Of a stretch of DNA of 64,000 nt, positions 28,015 to 37,622 are shown piece after piece. How positions within the stretch are numbered: the stretch's first letter is position 1; each line of letters starts with the position of its first letter. Both the position numbers and the translations under genes were made by a program. The notes beneath the pieces are model-generated. The model worked only from the letters and a program-made list of their open reading frames with translations, was not told the origin of the DNA and did no database searches. This stretch comes from Reyranella sp. (GTDB lineage: Bacteria; Pseudomonadota; Alphaproteobacteria; Reyranellales; Reyranellaceae), in the NCBI GenBank assembly GCA_021732285.1, contig JAKFVH010000288.1, forward strand, positions 1 through 64,000, written 5' to 3'.

Positions 28015-28716
28015 TCACCATTTCTCGCCGAACGGGCGGATCTCGACGTTGAACGACCAGGCGCTGCGGTCCTGCTGGAGGAGGTGCCAGACCTCGTCGG
28101 CGATGGCGGCCGGCTTGATGAAGAAGCCGTCGGGCGCATCGGGATAGCGCTCGCGCGTCCAGGCGAGATCGATGACGGCGTCGATCACGATGTAGGCGAC
28201 ATGGACGCCCTTGGGGCCGAGCTCGCGCGCCATCGCCTCGGCGAGGATGCGCTGGGCGGCCTTGGTCGGCGCGAAGCCGGCAAAATTGGCGCGGCCGCGC
28301 AAGGCAGAGGTGTTGCCGGTCGCGACGATCGCGCCTTTGCCTTGCTCGACCATGAGCGGCGCCAGCCGCTGCGCAAGGTAAAGCAGCGCCATCGTGTTGA
28401 TCCGGAAGTTCCTGTTGAGAATCTTGGGGTCGATGTCCTGGAACGTGCCCCAGGCCCCGCCCACGGCATTGTGCACCAGGACCGACGGCGAGCCCATGTC
28501 GCGCCGCAGGGCGGCAAGCGTGGCGTCGACCTCAGCTTCATCCGAGACGTCGCAGGCATAGGCCCTGGTGTGCTGGACATCCTTCTCCAGCGACGCCAGG
28601 CGCTCGCGATTGCGGGCGAGCATGGCGACAGTGTAGCCGCCGGCAGATAGCCGGCGCACGATCGCGCTGCCCGTGCCTGGGCCGACACCGGTGACGACGG
28701 CGATGGGACGATTCAT
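28015..28716 (-). CDS. SDR-family oxidoreductase with FxxxK in place of YxxxK
   Basis: RPIAVVTGVGPGTGSAIVRRLSAGG; ANFAGFAPTKAAQRI. Confidence 0.87.
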   Translation of the reverse strand: MNRPIAVVTGVGPGTGSAIVRRLSAGGYTVAMLARNRERLASLEKDVQHTRAYACDVSDEAEVDATLAALRRDMGSPSVLVHNAVGGAWGTFQDIDPKILNRNFRINTMALLYLAQRLAPLMVEQGKGAIVATGNTSALRGRANFAGFAPTKAAQRILAEAMARELGPKGVHVAYIVIDAVIDLAWTRERYPDAPDGFFIKPAAIADEVWHLLQQDRSAWSFNVEIRPFGEKW

Positions 28717-28886
28717 GTGTGATCTCCGGCGGCGTGAGCTTGCATCGCCTATCGTCCATTCGAAAACGACACTTATCAAACATCAAAAACTCATGAGGGC
28801 CCGAGATTTCGGATCGGCATGCCTTGATTGACAAGTGTAGAAAATGAACTGATGTTTCCAGTTCAAAGGACGGCGAGGAGAAGCAA

Positions 28887-29630
28887 GTGACAGCACGAAA
28901 CGCCACGGCGGCGGTGATCGGCGCAGGCGACTTCATAGGCGCCGCCATCGCCCGCAAATTCGCCGCCGAAGGGTTCACCGTCTTCGCCGGCCGCCGCAAC
29001 GGCGACAAGCTCGCGCCCCTGCTCGCCGACATCCGACAAGCCGGCGGCAAGGCCTTTGGCCGCTCGCTCGATGCCCGCAAGGAAGCGGACGTCACCGCCT
29101 TCCTGCAGGAGGCCGACCGCGCAGCGCCGCTCGAAGTCTGCATCTTCAACGTCGGCGCCAACGTCAACTTCCCGATCCTCGACACGACCGAGCGCGTCTT
29201 CCGCAAGGTCTGGGAGATGGCCTGCTACTCGGGCTTCCTCACCGGCCGCGAGGCCGCGCGCCTGATGCTGCCGCGCGGCCGGGGCTGCATCTTCTTCACC
29301 GGCGCCACCGCCAGCATGCGCGGCGGCACGGGCTACGCCGCCTTCGCCGCGGCCAAGGCGGGTCTGCGCGCCGTGGCGCAGGCCGCCGCGCGCGAGCTGG
29401 GGCCCAAGAACATCCACGTCGCGCACTTGGTGATCGATTCCGGCGTCGACACCGCCTGGGTGCGCGAACGCATCAAGGAGCGCGAGGGCGCGGAGGCGGC
29501 AGCCAACCTCGACCCCGGCCGGCTGATGCGGCCCGAGGCGGTCGCCGAGAGCTACTGGGCGCTCTACTGCCAGCCGCGCGACGCCTGGAGCTCGGAAATG
29601 GAAATCCGTCCCTTCGGCGAGAAATGGTGA
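28887..29630 (+). CDS. SDR-family protein with FxxxK in place of YxxxK (GTG start)
   Basis: AAVIGAGDFIGAAIARKFAAEG; GYAAFAAAKAGLRAVAQ. Confidence 0.87.
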   Translation: MTARNATAAVIGAGDFIGAAIARKFAAEGFTVFAGRRNGDKLAPLLADIRQAGGKAFGRSLDARKEADVTAFLQEADRAAPLEVCIFNVGANVNFPILDTTERVFRKVWEMACYSGFLTGREAARLMLPRGRGCIFFTGATASMRGGTGYAAFAAAKAGLRAVAQAAARELGPKNIHVAHLVIDSGVDTAWVRERIKEREGAEAAANLDPGRLMRPEAVAESYWALYCQPRDAWSSEMEIRPFGEKW

Positions 29631-29633
29631 GCC

Positions 29634-30239
29634 ATGCCCAAGGTTGAATTCCTCTTCGATTTCGGCAGCCCGAACGCCTATCTCAGCCATTTGGTCATTC
29701 CCGACATCGAGAAGCGCCAGGGCGCGAAGTTCGAGTATCTGCCGGTGCTGCTGGGCGGCGTCTTCAAGCTCACCAACAACCGATCGCCGGCCGAGACCAA
29801 CGCCGGCATCAGGAACAAGCCTGAGTACCAGAAGCTCGAGACCGAGCGCTTCATCAAGCAGCACGGCATCACGCGCTTCCAGTCCAACCCCTTCTTCCCG
29901 GTCAACACGCTGGCGATCATGCGCGGCGCCGTGGCGGCTAGAAAGATCGGCATCTTCGAGCGTTACGTCGATGAGGTGTACCGGCACATGTGGGCTGAGC
30001 CCAGGAAGCTCGACGATCCGGCTGTGCTGCGCGCGGCGCTGGTCGAATCGGCGCTGCCGGCCGATCGCCTGTTCGAGCTGGCGCAGGACCAGGAGGTCAA
30101 GGACGCGCTCCTGGCCGAGACCCAGCGCGCGGTCGATCGCGGCACCTTCGGCTCACCGACCTTCTTCGTCGATGACGAGATCTATTTCGGCAAGGACCGC
30201 CTGCGCGACGTCGAAGAAGCGATCGCCCGCAAGAAATGA
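29634..30239 (+). CDS. 2-hydroxychromene-2-carboxylate isomerase / DsbA-like kappa-GST fold protein
   Basis: KVEFLFDFGSPNAYLSHLVIP; GTFGSPTFFVDDEIYFGKDRL. Confidence 0.92.
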   Translation: MPKVEFLFDFGSPNAYLSHLVIPDIEKRQGAKFEYLPVLLGGVFKLTNNRSPAETNAGIRNKPEYQKLETERFIKQHGITRFQSNPFFPVNTLAIMRGAVAARKIGIFERYVDEVYRHMWAEPRKLDDPAVLRAALVESALPADRLFELAQDQEVKDALLAETQRAVDRGTFGSPTFFVDDEIYFGKDRLRDVEEAIARKK

Positions 30240-30246
30240 GCAATGC

Positions 30247-30378
30247 CTTCCTCCCTGCGCGTAGCGCGGGGAGGTGTCGCGAAGCGACGGAGGGGTCATG
30301 AGCAACAGCGACGGTGCTCATGACCCCTCCGTCGCCGTATGACGGCGACACCTCCCCACGCGGAGCGTGGGGAGGAAG
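30247..30378. repeat. Nested palindromic intergenic element, copy 1
   Basis: CTTCCTCCC...GGGGAGGTG...GGAGGGGTCATGAGCA/TGCTCATGACCCCTCC...CACCTCCCC...GGGGAGGAAG. Confidence 0.9.
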
Positions 30379-30379
30379 T

Positions 30380-31579
30380 CTATTTCAGCAGCCGCAGCAC
30401 CTTGCTCTCGGCAAGGCGGTCGATGTCGGCGCGTGCGTAACCGAGCTCGGCTAAAATCTCGCCGCCGTGCTCGCCGATTCCCGGCGCTGCCGAGGGCGGG
30501 CGGGCCGGCGTGCCTGAAAACTCCGCCGCCGGCTTGGCTTGGCGCACGCGGCCGATGCCGGGATGGTCGAACTCGGCGATCAGGCCGCGCGCCACGACCT
30601 GCTCGTTGGCCATCACCTCGCCGCGGCGCAGGACCGGCGCACACGGCACGTCGGCCTCGTCGAGGCGTTTTAGCCAGTCGGCCGTGGTGCGCTTGGCGAG
30701 GATGTCACCCATCAGGGTGATGCGCTCGGCAGCGTTGGCGGTGCGCGCGGCCGGCGTGTTGAACCTCTTGTCCTCGATCAGCGCCGGCTGCTCGACGGCG
30801 CGGCAGAAGCCCTGCCATTCGGAGTCCGAGATCGTGCCGGCGGTCATGTAGCCGTCGAGTGTCTTGAAGATCAGGTCGGGCCGCGCCTTGGGATCGTTTG
30901 CCGCGGCCTCCTGTCCGACCACCGTGTACTGCATCATGGCTTCCGGCCAGAGATAGGAGATCATCGTGTCGAGCATCGCCACCTTGATGTGCTGGCCCAC
31001 GCCGGTCTTTTCCCGCGCGTACAGGGCCGATGCGACCGCCTGGGCGGTGAAAACCGAGGTGGTCTTGTCGGCCACGATGGTCCGGATCATCTGCGGGCGC
31101 CCCGTCTCCGCATTGGACTGCACGTCGGCGAAGCCAGAGAGGCCCTGGATGATGGGATCGTAGATGCGCTTCTCGGCGTAGGGGCCGCTGTCCCCTGCCC
31201 CGCTGATCGAGACATAGATCAGGCGCGGATTGAGCGCGCGCATGGCCGCCTCGCCGAGGCCCAGCCGTTCCATGACCTGCGGCCTAAAATTCTGCACCAG
31301 CACGTCGGAGCGGGCGATCAGCTTCTTCAGGATTTCCAGGCCCTCAGGCTGCTTGAGATCGATCGACAGCGAACGCTTGCCGCGGTTGGTCGATATGAAC
31401 AGCGCCGAGAACTGGCCGGTCGGGTCGACCGACTGGCGGCTGCGGCGCGTGATGTCGCCGCCCGGTGGCTCGACCTTGATCACGTCGGCGCCCTGGTCGG
31501 CCAGGAACATCGTGGCGAACGGCCCCGACACCACGCTGGTGAGGTCGATGACCCGCACTCCCGACAACGGACCTGTCAT
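30380..31579 (-). CDS. CaiB/BaiF CoA-transferase family protein
   Basis: GPLSGVRVIDLTSVVSGPFATMFLADQGADVIKVEPPGGD. Confidence 0.95.
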   Translation of the reverse strand: MTGPLSGVRVIDLTSVVSGPFATMFLADQGADVIKVEPPGGDITRRSRQSVDPTGQFSALFISTNRGKRSLSIDLKQPEGLEILKKLIARSDVLVQNFRPQVMERLGLGEAAMRALNPRLIYVSISGAGDSGPYAEKRIYDPIIQGLSGFADVQSNAETGRPQMIRTIVADKTTSVFTAQAVASALYAREKTGVGQHIKVAMLDTMISYLWPEAMMQYTVVGQEAAANDPKARPDLIFKTLDGYMTAGTISDSEWQGFCRAVEQPALIEDKRFNTPAARTANAAERITLMGDILAKRTTADWLKRLDEADVPCAPVLRRGEVMANEQVVARGLIAEFDHPGIGRVRQAKPAAEFSGTPARPPSAAPGIGEHGGEILAELGYARADIDRLAESKVLRLLK

Positions 31580-31722
31580 GCGTCGCCTCCCGTTTCGTCT
31601 CAGCACGTATACTGAGGGACCGGCAGCAGCCTCACAACGACATCGACGTCATGATGTGGCAACCAAAACTAATCCCAGGCGATCGACTTGGTTTTTTTAT
31701 TGAACCTGCGTTAAGCTAAACC

Positions 31723-32256
31723 ATGCGTTGGAACAAGCTGGAGAACGAGGCGTGCTCGGTGGCGCGCACGGTGTCGGTCATCGGCGACCGCTGGACCCTG
31801 CTGATCCTGCGCGACTGCTTCCTGCGCGTGCGCCGCTTCGAGGAGTTCCAGGCGCGGCTCGGCGTGACGCGGCCGATCCTGGCCAGCCGCCTGCGCAAGC
31901 TGGTGAAGGATTTCGTGCTGGCCAAGGTGCCCTACCAGGAGCGGCCCCTGCGCTACGAATACCGGCTGACGCAGAAGGGGCTCGATCTCTACCCCATCGT
32001 CATGGCCATCGTGCATTGGGGCGACGTCCACATGGCCGGCAAGAAGGGCCGCCCGCTGCTGCACCAGCACGTGAGCTGCGGCAAGACGTTCGACCCGGTG
32101 ATGATCTGCTCGGAATGCGGCGAGCCGCTCAGCCCCAAGCAAGTCCACGTCCATCGCGGGCCGGGCGCGGCGAGCCCGCGCCACATGCCGGCCGACGCGC
32201 CGGCCGACGAAAGAAAACAACGGCGTCCGATTAGGTCTTCTCGCGCACATCAATAG
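31723..32256 (+). CDS. HxlR-family transcriptional regulator
   Basis: CSVARTVSVIGDRWTLLILRDCFLRVRRFEEFQARLGVTRPILASRLRKLV. Confidence 0.95.
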   Translation: MRWNKLENEACSVARTVSVIGDRWTLLILRDCFLRVRRFEEFQARLGVTRPILASRLRKLVKDFVLAKVPYQERPLRYEYRLTQKGLDLYPIVMAIVHWGDVHMAGKKGRPLLHQHVSCGKTFDPVMICSECGEPLSPKQVHVHRGPGAASPRHMPADAPADERKQRRPIRSSRAHQ

Positions 32257-32340
32257 GAATCCCCTTGCGACTCGCGGTGAACGAGTCGAGACTTATTAGT
32301 GTTTTTTTCAAACTGACAAAGAAAAACGGGGGAAACGCAC

Positions 32341-33096
32341 ATGACAGCCAGCGGCACAGCCAGTGGGCCCGTCGCCCTGCTCGTGGGCGCGGGCGATGCC
32401 ATCGGCGCCGCCGTTGCCCGGCGCTTCGCCGCCGGCGGACTGCAGGTCTGCGTGGCGCGGCGCGACGCTGCCAAGGCCAAGGCGCTGATCGACGAGGTCG
32501 CGGCCGACGGCGGCAAACTGCAGGCCTTCAGCGTCGATGCCCGCCAGGAGGCTGCGATAAAAGACCTGTTCGCCAAGGTCGAGCGCGATGTCGGGCCCAT
32601 CGAAGTCTGCCTCTACAACGCCGGCTCGAACGTCAACACGCCGCTGCTCGAGACAACCGAGACGCTGTTCCGCAAGTCGTGGGAGCTCGCCTGCTATGGC
32701 GGCTTCCTCACCGGCCGCGAGGCGGCGCGCCATATGGTGCCGCGCGGCCACGGCACCATCCTGTTCACCGGCGCCACTGCGAGCGTTCGCGGCGGCGCGG
32801 GCTTTGCCGCCTTCGCCTCGGCAAAGTTCGGCCTGCGCGCCGTGGCGCAGTCGATGGCGCGCGAGCTCGGACCGAAGAACATCCATGTCGCCCATCTGCT
32901 GATCGACGGCGGCGTCGACAGCGAGGCCATCCGCAAGCGCATGCGGGCGCGCATCGGCGACAAGGTCGATTCGCTGCCAGCCAACGCCCTCATTCAGACC
33001 AAGGCGATCGCCGAAGCGTACTGGGCCCTGCACGTCCAGCCGAGCTATGGCTGGACCCACGAGCTCGACCTGCGCACGTCGATCGAGAGGTGGTGA
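32341..33096 (+). CDS. SDR-family protein with FxxxK in place of YxxxK (close paralogue of 28887-29630)
   Basis: ALLVGAGDAIGAAVARRFAAGG; AGFAAFASAKFGLRAVAQ. Confidence 0.87.
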   Translation: MTASGTASGPVALLVGAGDAIGAAVARRFAAGGLQVCVARRDAAKAKALIDEVAADGGKLQAFSVDARQEAAIKDLFAKVERDVGPIEVCLYNAGSNVNTPLLETTETLFRKSWELACYGGFLTGREAARHMVPRGHGTILFTGATASVRGGAGFAAFASAKFGLRAVAQSMARELGPKNIHVAHLLIDGGVDSEAIRKRMRARIGDKVDSLPANALIQTKAIAEAYWALHVQPSYGWTHELDLRTSIERW

Positions 33097-33097
33097 C

Positions 33098-33754
33098 ATG
33101 CTGCACTTATGGGGAGCCACCACCAGCCGCACGCTGCGCGCGGTCTGGGCGCTGCACGAGCTGTCGCTCGACTACGTGGCGCATCCCATCCTGCCGCGCA
33201 CCGGCGAGACCAAGACCGACGAGTTCACGCGCATCAATCCGCGCCAGAAGATCCCCGTGCTGCAGGACGGCGATTTCACCATCGCCGAGAGCCCGGCCAT
33301 CATCGCCTATCTCTCCGACACCTACGGCACCGACGACAACAGGCTGGTCCCGCACGACGGCAGGCTGCGCGCGATATGGCTGGAATGGTGCTTCCACATC
33401 GCCATGGAGCTCGACGCGACCAGCCTCTACGTCATGCGCCGCCACCGCGACCTGAAGCACATCTACGGCGAGGCGCCGGTCGCGGTCGAAAGCGCCAGCC
33501 AGTACTTCGAGACCCAGCTGCGCCACGTCGTCCATGCGCTCAGCGACGGCAGGCCCTACCTGGTCGGCGATCGCTTCACCAGCGCCGACATGCTGCTCAC
33601 GACCTGTCTCGTCTGGGCGATCAACTACGGCGTGCCCGTGCCGACGATCTGCAGCAACTACGCCGCCCGCATCGCCGCCCGGCCCGCCTACCAGGAAGCC
33701 CTGCGCGCCAACCTTGCGCCACCGCCGCCAGCCACGGAGAAGCATGATGCCTGA
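33098..33754 (+). CDS. Glutathione S-transferase family protein
   Basis: LHLWGATTSRTLRAVWALHELSLDY...NPRQKIPVLQDGDFTIAESPAIIAYLSD. Confidence 0.93.
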   Translation: MLHLWGATTSRTLRAVWALHELSLDYVAHPILPRTGETKTDEFTRINPRQKIPVLQDGDFTIAESPAIIAYLSDTYGTDDNRLVPHDGRLRAIWLEWCFHIAMELDATSLYVMRRHRDLKHIYGEAPVAVESASQYFETQLRHVVHALSDGRPYLVGDRFTSADMLLTTCLVWAINYGVPVPTICSNYAARIAARPAYQEALRANLAPPPPATEKHDA

Positions 33755-34535
33755 CGCCGTCCAGCCCGGGACGATCCGCGCCGAGACCGACGGCCGGATC
33801 TTCAAGATCGTGGTCGACAATGTGGCCAAGCGGAACGCCTTCTCGCCGGCCATGATGAGCGAGCTGTCGGAGGCTTTTACGGCGTTCGACCGCAACGATG
33901 AGCTGTGGGTCGCCGTCCTCGCCTTCGCCGGCGAGCACACGACGGCCGGGCTCGACATGCCGAAGTTCTTCGGTCCCAACCGGGAGCGGCGCGACACTCC
34001 GGCGGACAGTGTCGATCCGTTTGCGCTCAGGCGGCGCACGATGAAGCCGGTCGTGGCCGCGGTGCAGGGCCTCTGCCTCACCATCGGCATCGAGATGATG
34101 CTGGCGGCCGACATCGTGATCGCCGCCGACAGCGCCCGCTTCTGCCAGATGGAGGCGCGCCGCGGCATCGCGCCGCTGGGCGGCGCCCATTTCCGCTTCC
34201 TGACGCGGACCGGCTGGGGCAACGCCATGTACCACCTCATGCTGTGCGACGAGTTCGACGCCCAACGGGCGCTGCAGATCGGCCTCGTGCAGGAGGTGGT
34301 GCCGGCCGGCCAGCAGGTCGAGCGTGCGCTGGAGATCGCCCGGCGCATCGCGGGCAACGCGCCGCTGGGGCTGCGCGCCATGAAGGAGGCAGCGCTGAAA
34401 TACATCCAGGCCGGCGAGGCCATGGCGGTCGCCGCCATCCCGTCGATCCATGCCGCGGTGATGAACACCGAGGATGCCAAGGAAGGTATTCGCTCGTTCG
34501 TCGAGCGCCGCGAGGCTAAGTTCCAGGGACGCTAG
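33744..34535 (+). CDS. Enoyl-CoA hydratase/isomerase family protein
   Basis: IVVDNVAKRNAFSPAMMSELSEAF; VVAAVQGLCLTIGIEMMLAADIVIAAD. Confidence 0.92.
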   Translation: MMPDAVQPGTIRAETDGRIFKIVVDNVAKRNAFSPAMMSELSEAFTAFDRNDELWVAVLAFAGEHTTAGLDMPKFFGPNRERRDTPADSVDPFALRRRTMKPVVAAVQGLCLTIGIEMMLAADIVIAADSARFCQMEARRGIAPLGGAHFRFLTRTGWGNAMYHLMLCDEFDAQRALQIGLVQEVVPAGQQVERALEIARRIAGNAPLGLRAMKEAALKYIQAGEAMAVAAIPSIHAAVMNTEDAKEGIRSFVERREAKFQGR

Positions 34536-34550
34536 AGCGACGGAGCAGGC

Positions 34551-35534
34551 ATGAAGACGAGAATCACGGAACTCTTTGGCATAGAACATCCCATCATCCA
34601 GGGCGGCATGCATTTCGTGGGCTTCGCCGAAATGGCCGCGGCGGTGTCGAATGCCGGCGGGCTCGGCATCGTCACCGGCCTGACCCAGGGCAATCCGGAG
34701 AATCTCGCCAAGGAGATCAAGCGCTGCCGGGAGATGACCAACAAGCCGTTCGGCGTCAACCTCACCTTCCTGCCTTCGGTCACACCGCCCGACTACCCGG
34801 GTTACATCAAGTCGATCATCGACGGCGGCGTGAAGATCGTCGAGACGGCCGGCAACAATCCGCAGAAGTGGCTGCCAGGGCTCAAGGAAGCCGGCATCAA
34901 GGTGATCCACAAATGCACCTCGGTGCGCCATTCGCTGAAGGCGGAATCGATCGGCTGCGATGCCGTCAGCGTCGACGGCTTCGAATGCGGCGGCCATCCC
35001 GGCGAGGACGACGTGCCGAACTTCATCCTGCTGCCGCGCGCCGCCGAGGAGCTGAAGATCCCCTTCGTCGCTTCCGGCGGCATGGCTGACGGCCGCTCGC
35101 TGGTCGCCGCCCTGTCGCTGGGCGCCGACGGCATGAACATGGGCACGCGCTTCATGGCGACCAAAGAGGCGCCGATCCACGAGCACGTAAAGCAGGCGCT
35201 GGTGGCCGCGAGCGAGCTCGACACGCGGCTGGTCATGCGGCCATTGCGCAACACCGAGCGCGTGCTGAAGAACGCCGCCGTCGAGCGCCTGCTCGAGAAG
35301 GAGAAGGCGTTGGGCGCCAAGCTCAAGTTCGAGGACATCCTGCCCGAGGTCGCGGGCGTCTATCCGCGCATCATGAAGGGCGGCGAGATGGATGCCGGCG
35401 CCTGGTCGTGCGGCATGGTGGCGGGCCTGATCCGCGACGTGCCGACGGTGAAGGAGCTTGTCGACCGCATCATGAGCGAGGCGGACCACATCATTAACAG
35501 GCGGCTCAAAGGCTTCGCGCAGGCTGCGGCCTAG
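34551..35534 (+). CDS. Nitronate monooxygenase / 2-nitropropane dioxygenase family
   Basis: FGIEHPIIQGGMHFVGFAEMAAAVSNAGGLGIV; GFECGGHPGEDDV; ASGGMADGRSL. Confidence 0.93.
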   Translation: MKTRITELFGIEHPIIQGGMHFVGFAEMAAAVSNAGGLGIVTGLTQGNPENLAKEIKRCREMTNKPFGVNLTFLPSVTPPDYPGYIKSIIDGGVKIVETAGNNPQKWLPGLKEAGIKVIHKCTSVRHSLKAESIGCDAVSVDGFECGGHPGEDDVPNFILLPRAAEELKIPFVASGGMADGRSLVAALSLGADGMNMGTRFMATKEAPIHEHVKQALVAASELDTRLVMRPLRNTERVLKNAAVERLLEKEKALGAKLKFEDILPEVAGVYPRIMKGGEMDAGAWSCGMVAGLIRDVPTVKELVDRIMSEADHIINRRLKGFAQAAA

Positions 35535-35638
35535 GCCTCACCCGCCAAGCGGTATTCTGCCCCACCCGGCAGGCCCATCTGACTGGTTGCAGGCCAAGGC
35601 CGGCTGGCGCATTTTCCCGCCCCGACCTCAGCCTCACC

Positions 35639-37522
35639 ATGCCAAGGGCCTTTGCCATGACCTCGCGCACCGTCCTCATCGACCGCCATCCCGGCCGCAG
35701 CTCGCAGTCGATCGGCGTCGCCCGTGCGCTCGGCACCGATCCCGACCTGATCCATGAGCCGTCGGTCGGCGTCGTCGGCACCAAGGGCGACAGCCAGTGC
35801 TACCTCGGCGTCATGTCGAAGGTTGACGCCATCCATGACGAACTCAAGGGCCGCATCGGCAGCGGCCAGGGCCAGCTAAAACTCCGGCTGGTCCAGCCCG
35901 AATACACGATCGCCACGTCCGACGGCATCCGCAACGGCACGCGCGAGATGCGCTACTCGCTGATCGGCCGCGAGGTCACGCACGATGCGCTGTGCGAGCA
36001 TCTCAGCGCCACCGGCCTGGTCGGCACCATCGCCGTCGTCGCCTGCGACAAGCCGCCGGTCGGCACGCTCGCCGCCCTGCTCGAGCACAATCGGCCCGCC
36101 ATCATCATGTCGGACGGCTCGATCCATCCCGGCACCGACCCCAAGACCGGCGAGACGATCGACCTCGTGAGCGCCTACCAGGTCGCGGGCCATCCCGACG
36201 CCGAGTATCGCCACCGCATCGCCTGTCACGCCTGTCCGGGCATCGGCAGCTGCGGCGGCATCTTCACCTACAACACCATGCAGACCTTCATCGGCGTGGT
36301 CGGCATGCAGCCATTGCACATGGTGGCGCCGCCGTCCGACGACCCGCGCCGGCTGAAGGAGTTCCCCAAGGAGCTGGTCGGCCATCTCGAGAACCTGATG
36401 GCCAAGGACCTGAAGCCGCGCGACATCGTCGTGCGCGATTCGATCCGCAACGCCACGATCGTGGCGATGGCGATCGGCGGCTCGACCAACGTGACCCTGC
36501 ATGCGCCGGAGATCGCGCGCGCCGCGGGCTATGCCGATTTCTGGAAGGACATCATCACGCCGGAGGAGTTCAACTACCTCTCCCAACACGTCGTGCCCGT
36601 GCTCACCGACGCGCGGCCCTACGGCAAGTATTCCATGGTCGACATCGACCAGGTGGGCGGCATCCAGGTGATCGTGCGCGAGTTTTTAGACGCAGGCCTC
36701 CTGAACGGCGACGTTATGACCTGCACCGGCGAGACGCTGGCGGCCCAGGTCAAGCGGCTCGGCGCCAAGCGCGCCGACGGCAAGGTGATCTACAGCGTCG
36801 ACAAGCCTTACAAGCCGACCGGCGGGCTGCGCGTGCTGGGCGGCAACCTGTCGCCCGACTTCTCCGCCATCCTCAAGCTCGCGGGCGTCGAGGGCGGGCT
36901 GGAGAACAACATCTTCCGCGGCAAGGCGCGCATCTTCGAAGGCGAGCAGGGCCTGCTCGACGCGCTCGACCGGGCGCCCGGCCAGTTCCAGAACCACGAC
37001 ATGGTCATCGTGCGCTACGAGGGGCCGAGCGGCGCGCCGGGCATGCCGGAGATGCTCGACCCGACCTCGCGCATCACCGCGCTCTGCCGCGAACGCGGCA
37101 TCGTCGTCGGCCTGATGACGGATGCCCGCTTCTCGGGCGGCTCGGTCGGCCTGGTGATCGGCCATGTCGGCCCCGAGGCGGCGCTGGGCGGCCCGATCGC
37201 CTTCATCGAGAACGGCGACGAGATCGTGGTCGACCTCAACACCAACGAGCTCACCTGCACGGCGCTTTCCGACCCGGCCGTCCTCGCCAAGCGCAAGGCC
37301 GCCTGGGAGAAGGTCGTCGCCGGCAATGGCGGCATCCATCCCAACTGCGGCGCGGCCGACACCCGCCTGCTCCACCGCGCCCGCACCACCGCCGTGCCCG
37401 CCACGCGCGGCGGCGGCCTGCATCCCAACCGCGAGATCTGGGTGCGCGAACCGCGCAAGGCTGAGCGGTCCGGCTTCAAGCTCGGCAACAAGCACCGGCC
37501 GCAGGCGAACAAGGCGTTTTAG
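35639..37522 (+). CDS. IlvD/Edd-family dehydratase
   Basis: CDKPPVGTLAAL, CHACPGIGSCGGIFTYNTMQ, AIGGSTNVTLH, MTDARFSGGSVGLVIGHVGPEAALGGPIA. Confidence 0.93.
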   Translation: MPRAFAMTSRTVLIDRHPGRSSQSIGVARALGTDPDLIHEPSVGVVGTKGDSQCYLGVMSKVDAIHDELKGRIGSGQGQLKLRLVQPEYTIATSDGIRNGTREMRYSLIGREVTHDALCEHLSATGLVGTIAVVACDKPPVGTLAALLEHNRPAIIMSDGSIHPGTDPKTGETIDLVSAYQVAGHPDAEYRHRIACHACPGIGSCGGIFTYNTMQTFIGVVGMQPLHMVAPPSDDPRRLKEFPKELVGHLENLMAKDLKPRDIVVRDSIRNATIVAMAIGGSTNVTLHAPEIARAAGYADFWKDIITPEEFNYLSQHVVPVLTDARPYGKYSMVDIDQVGGIQVIVREFLDAGLLNGDVMTCTGETLAAQVKRLGAKRADGKVIYSVDKPYKPTGGLRVLGGNLSPDFSAILKLAGVEGGLENNIFRGKARIFEGEQGLLDALDRAPGQFQNHDMVIVRYEGPSGAPGMPEMLDPTSRITALCRERGIVVGLMTDARFSGGSVGLVIGHVGPEAALGGPIAFIENGDEIVVDLNTNELTCTALSDPAVLAKRKAAWEKVVAGNGGIHPNCGAADTRLLHRARTTAVPATRGGGLHPNREIWVREPRKAERSGFKLGNKHRPQANKAF

Positions 37523-37622
37523 CGCCGCGCGCGTCAGGTATTCCCGGCGAAGGTTGGACAAGACGCAGCGCGTCTGTATCGTCTCTTGGTTGCTGCCCGT
37601 CCCTCCACGCCAAGAGGCCGTG

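Noticed and set aside
33621-35489. 622-aa minus-strand ORF
   Set aside because: Antisense shadow of the enoyl-CoA hydratase and nitronate monooxygenase genes.
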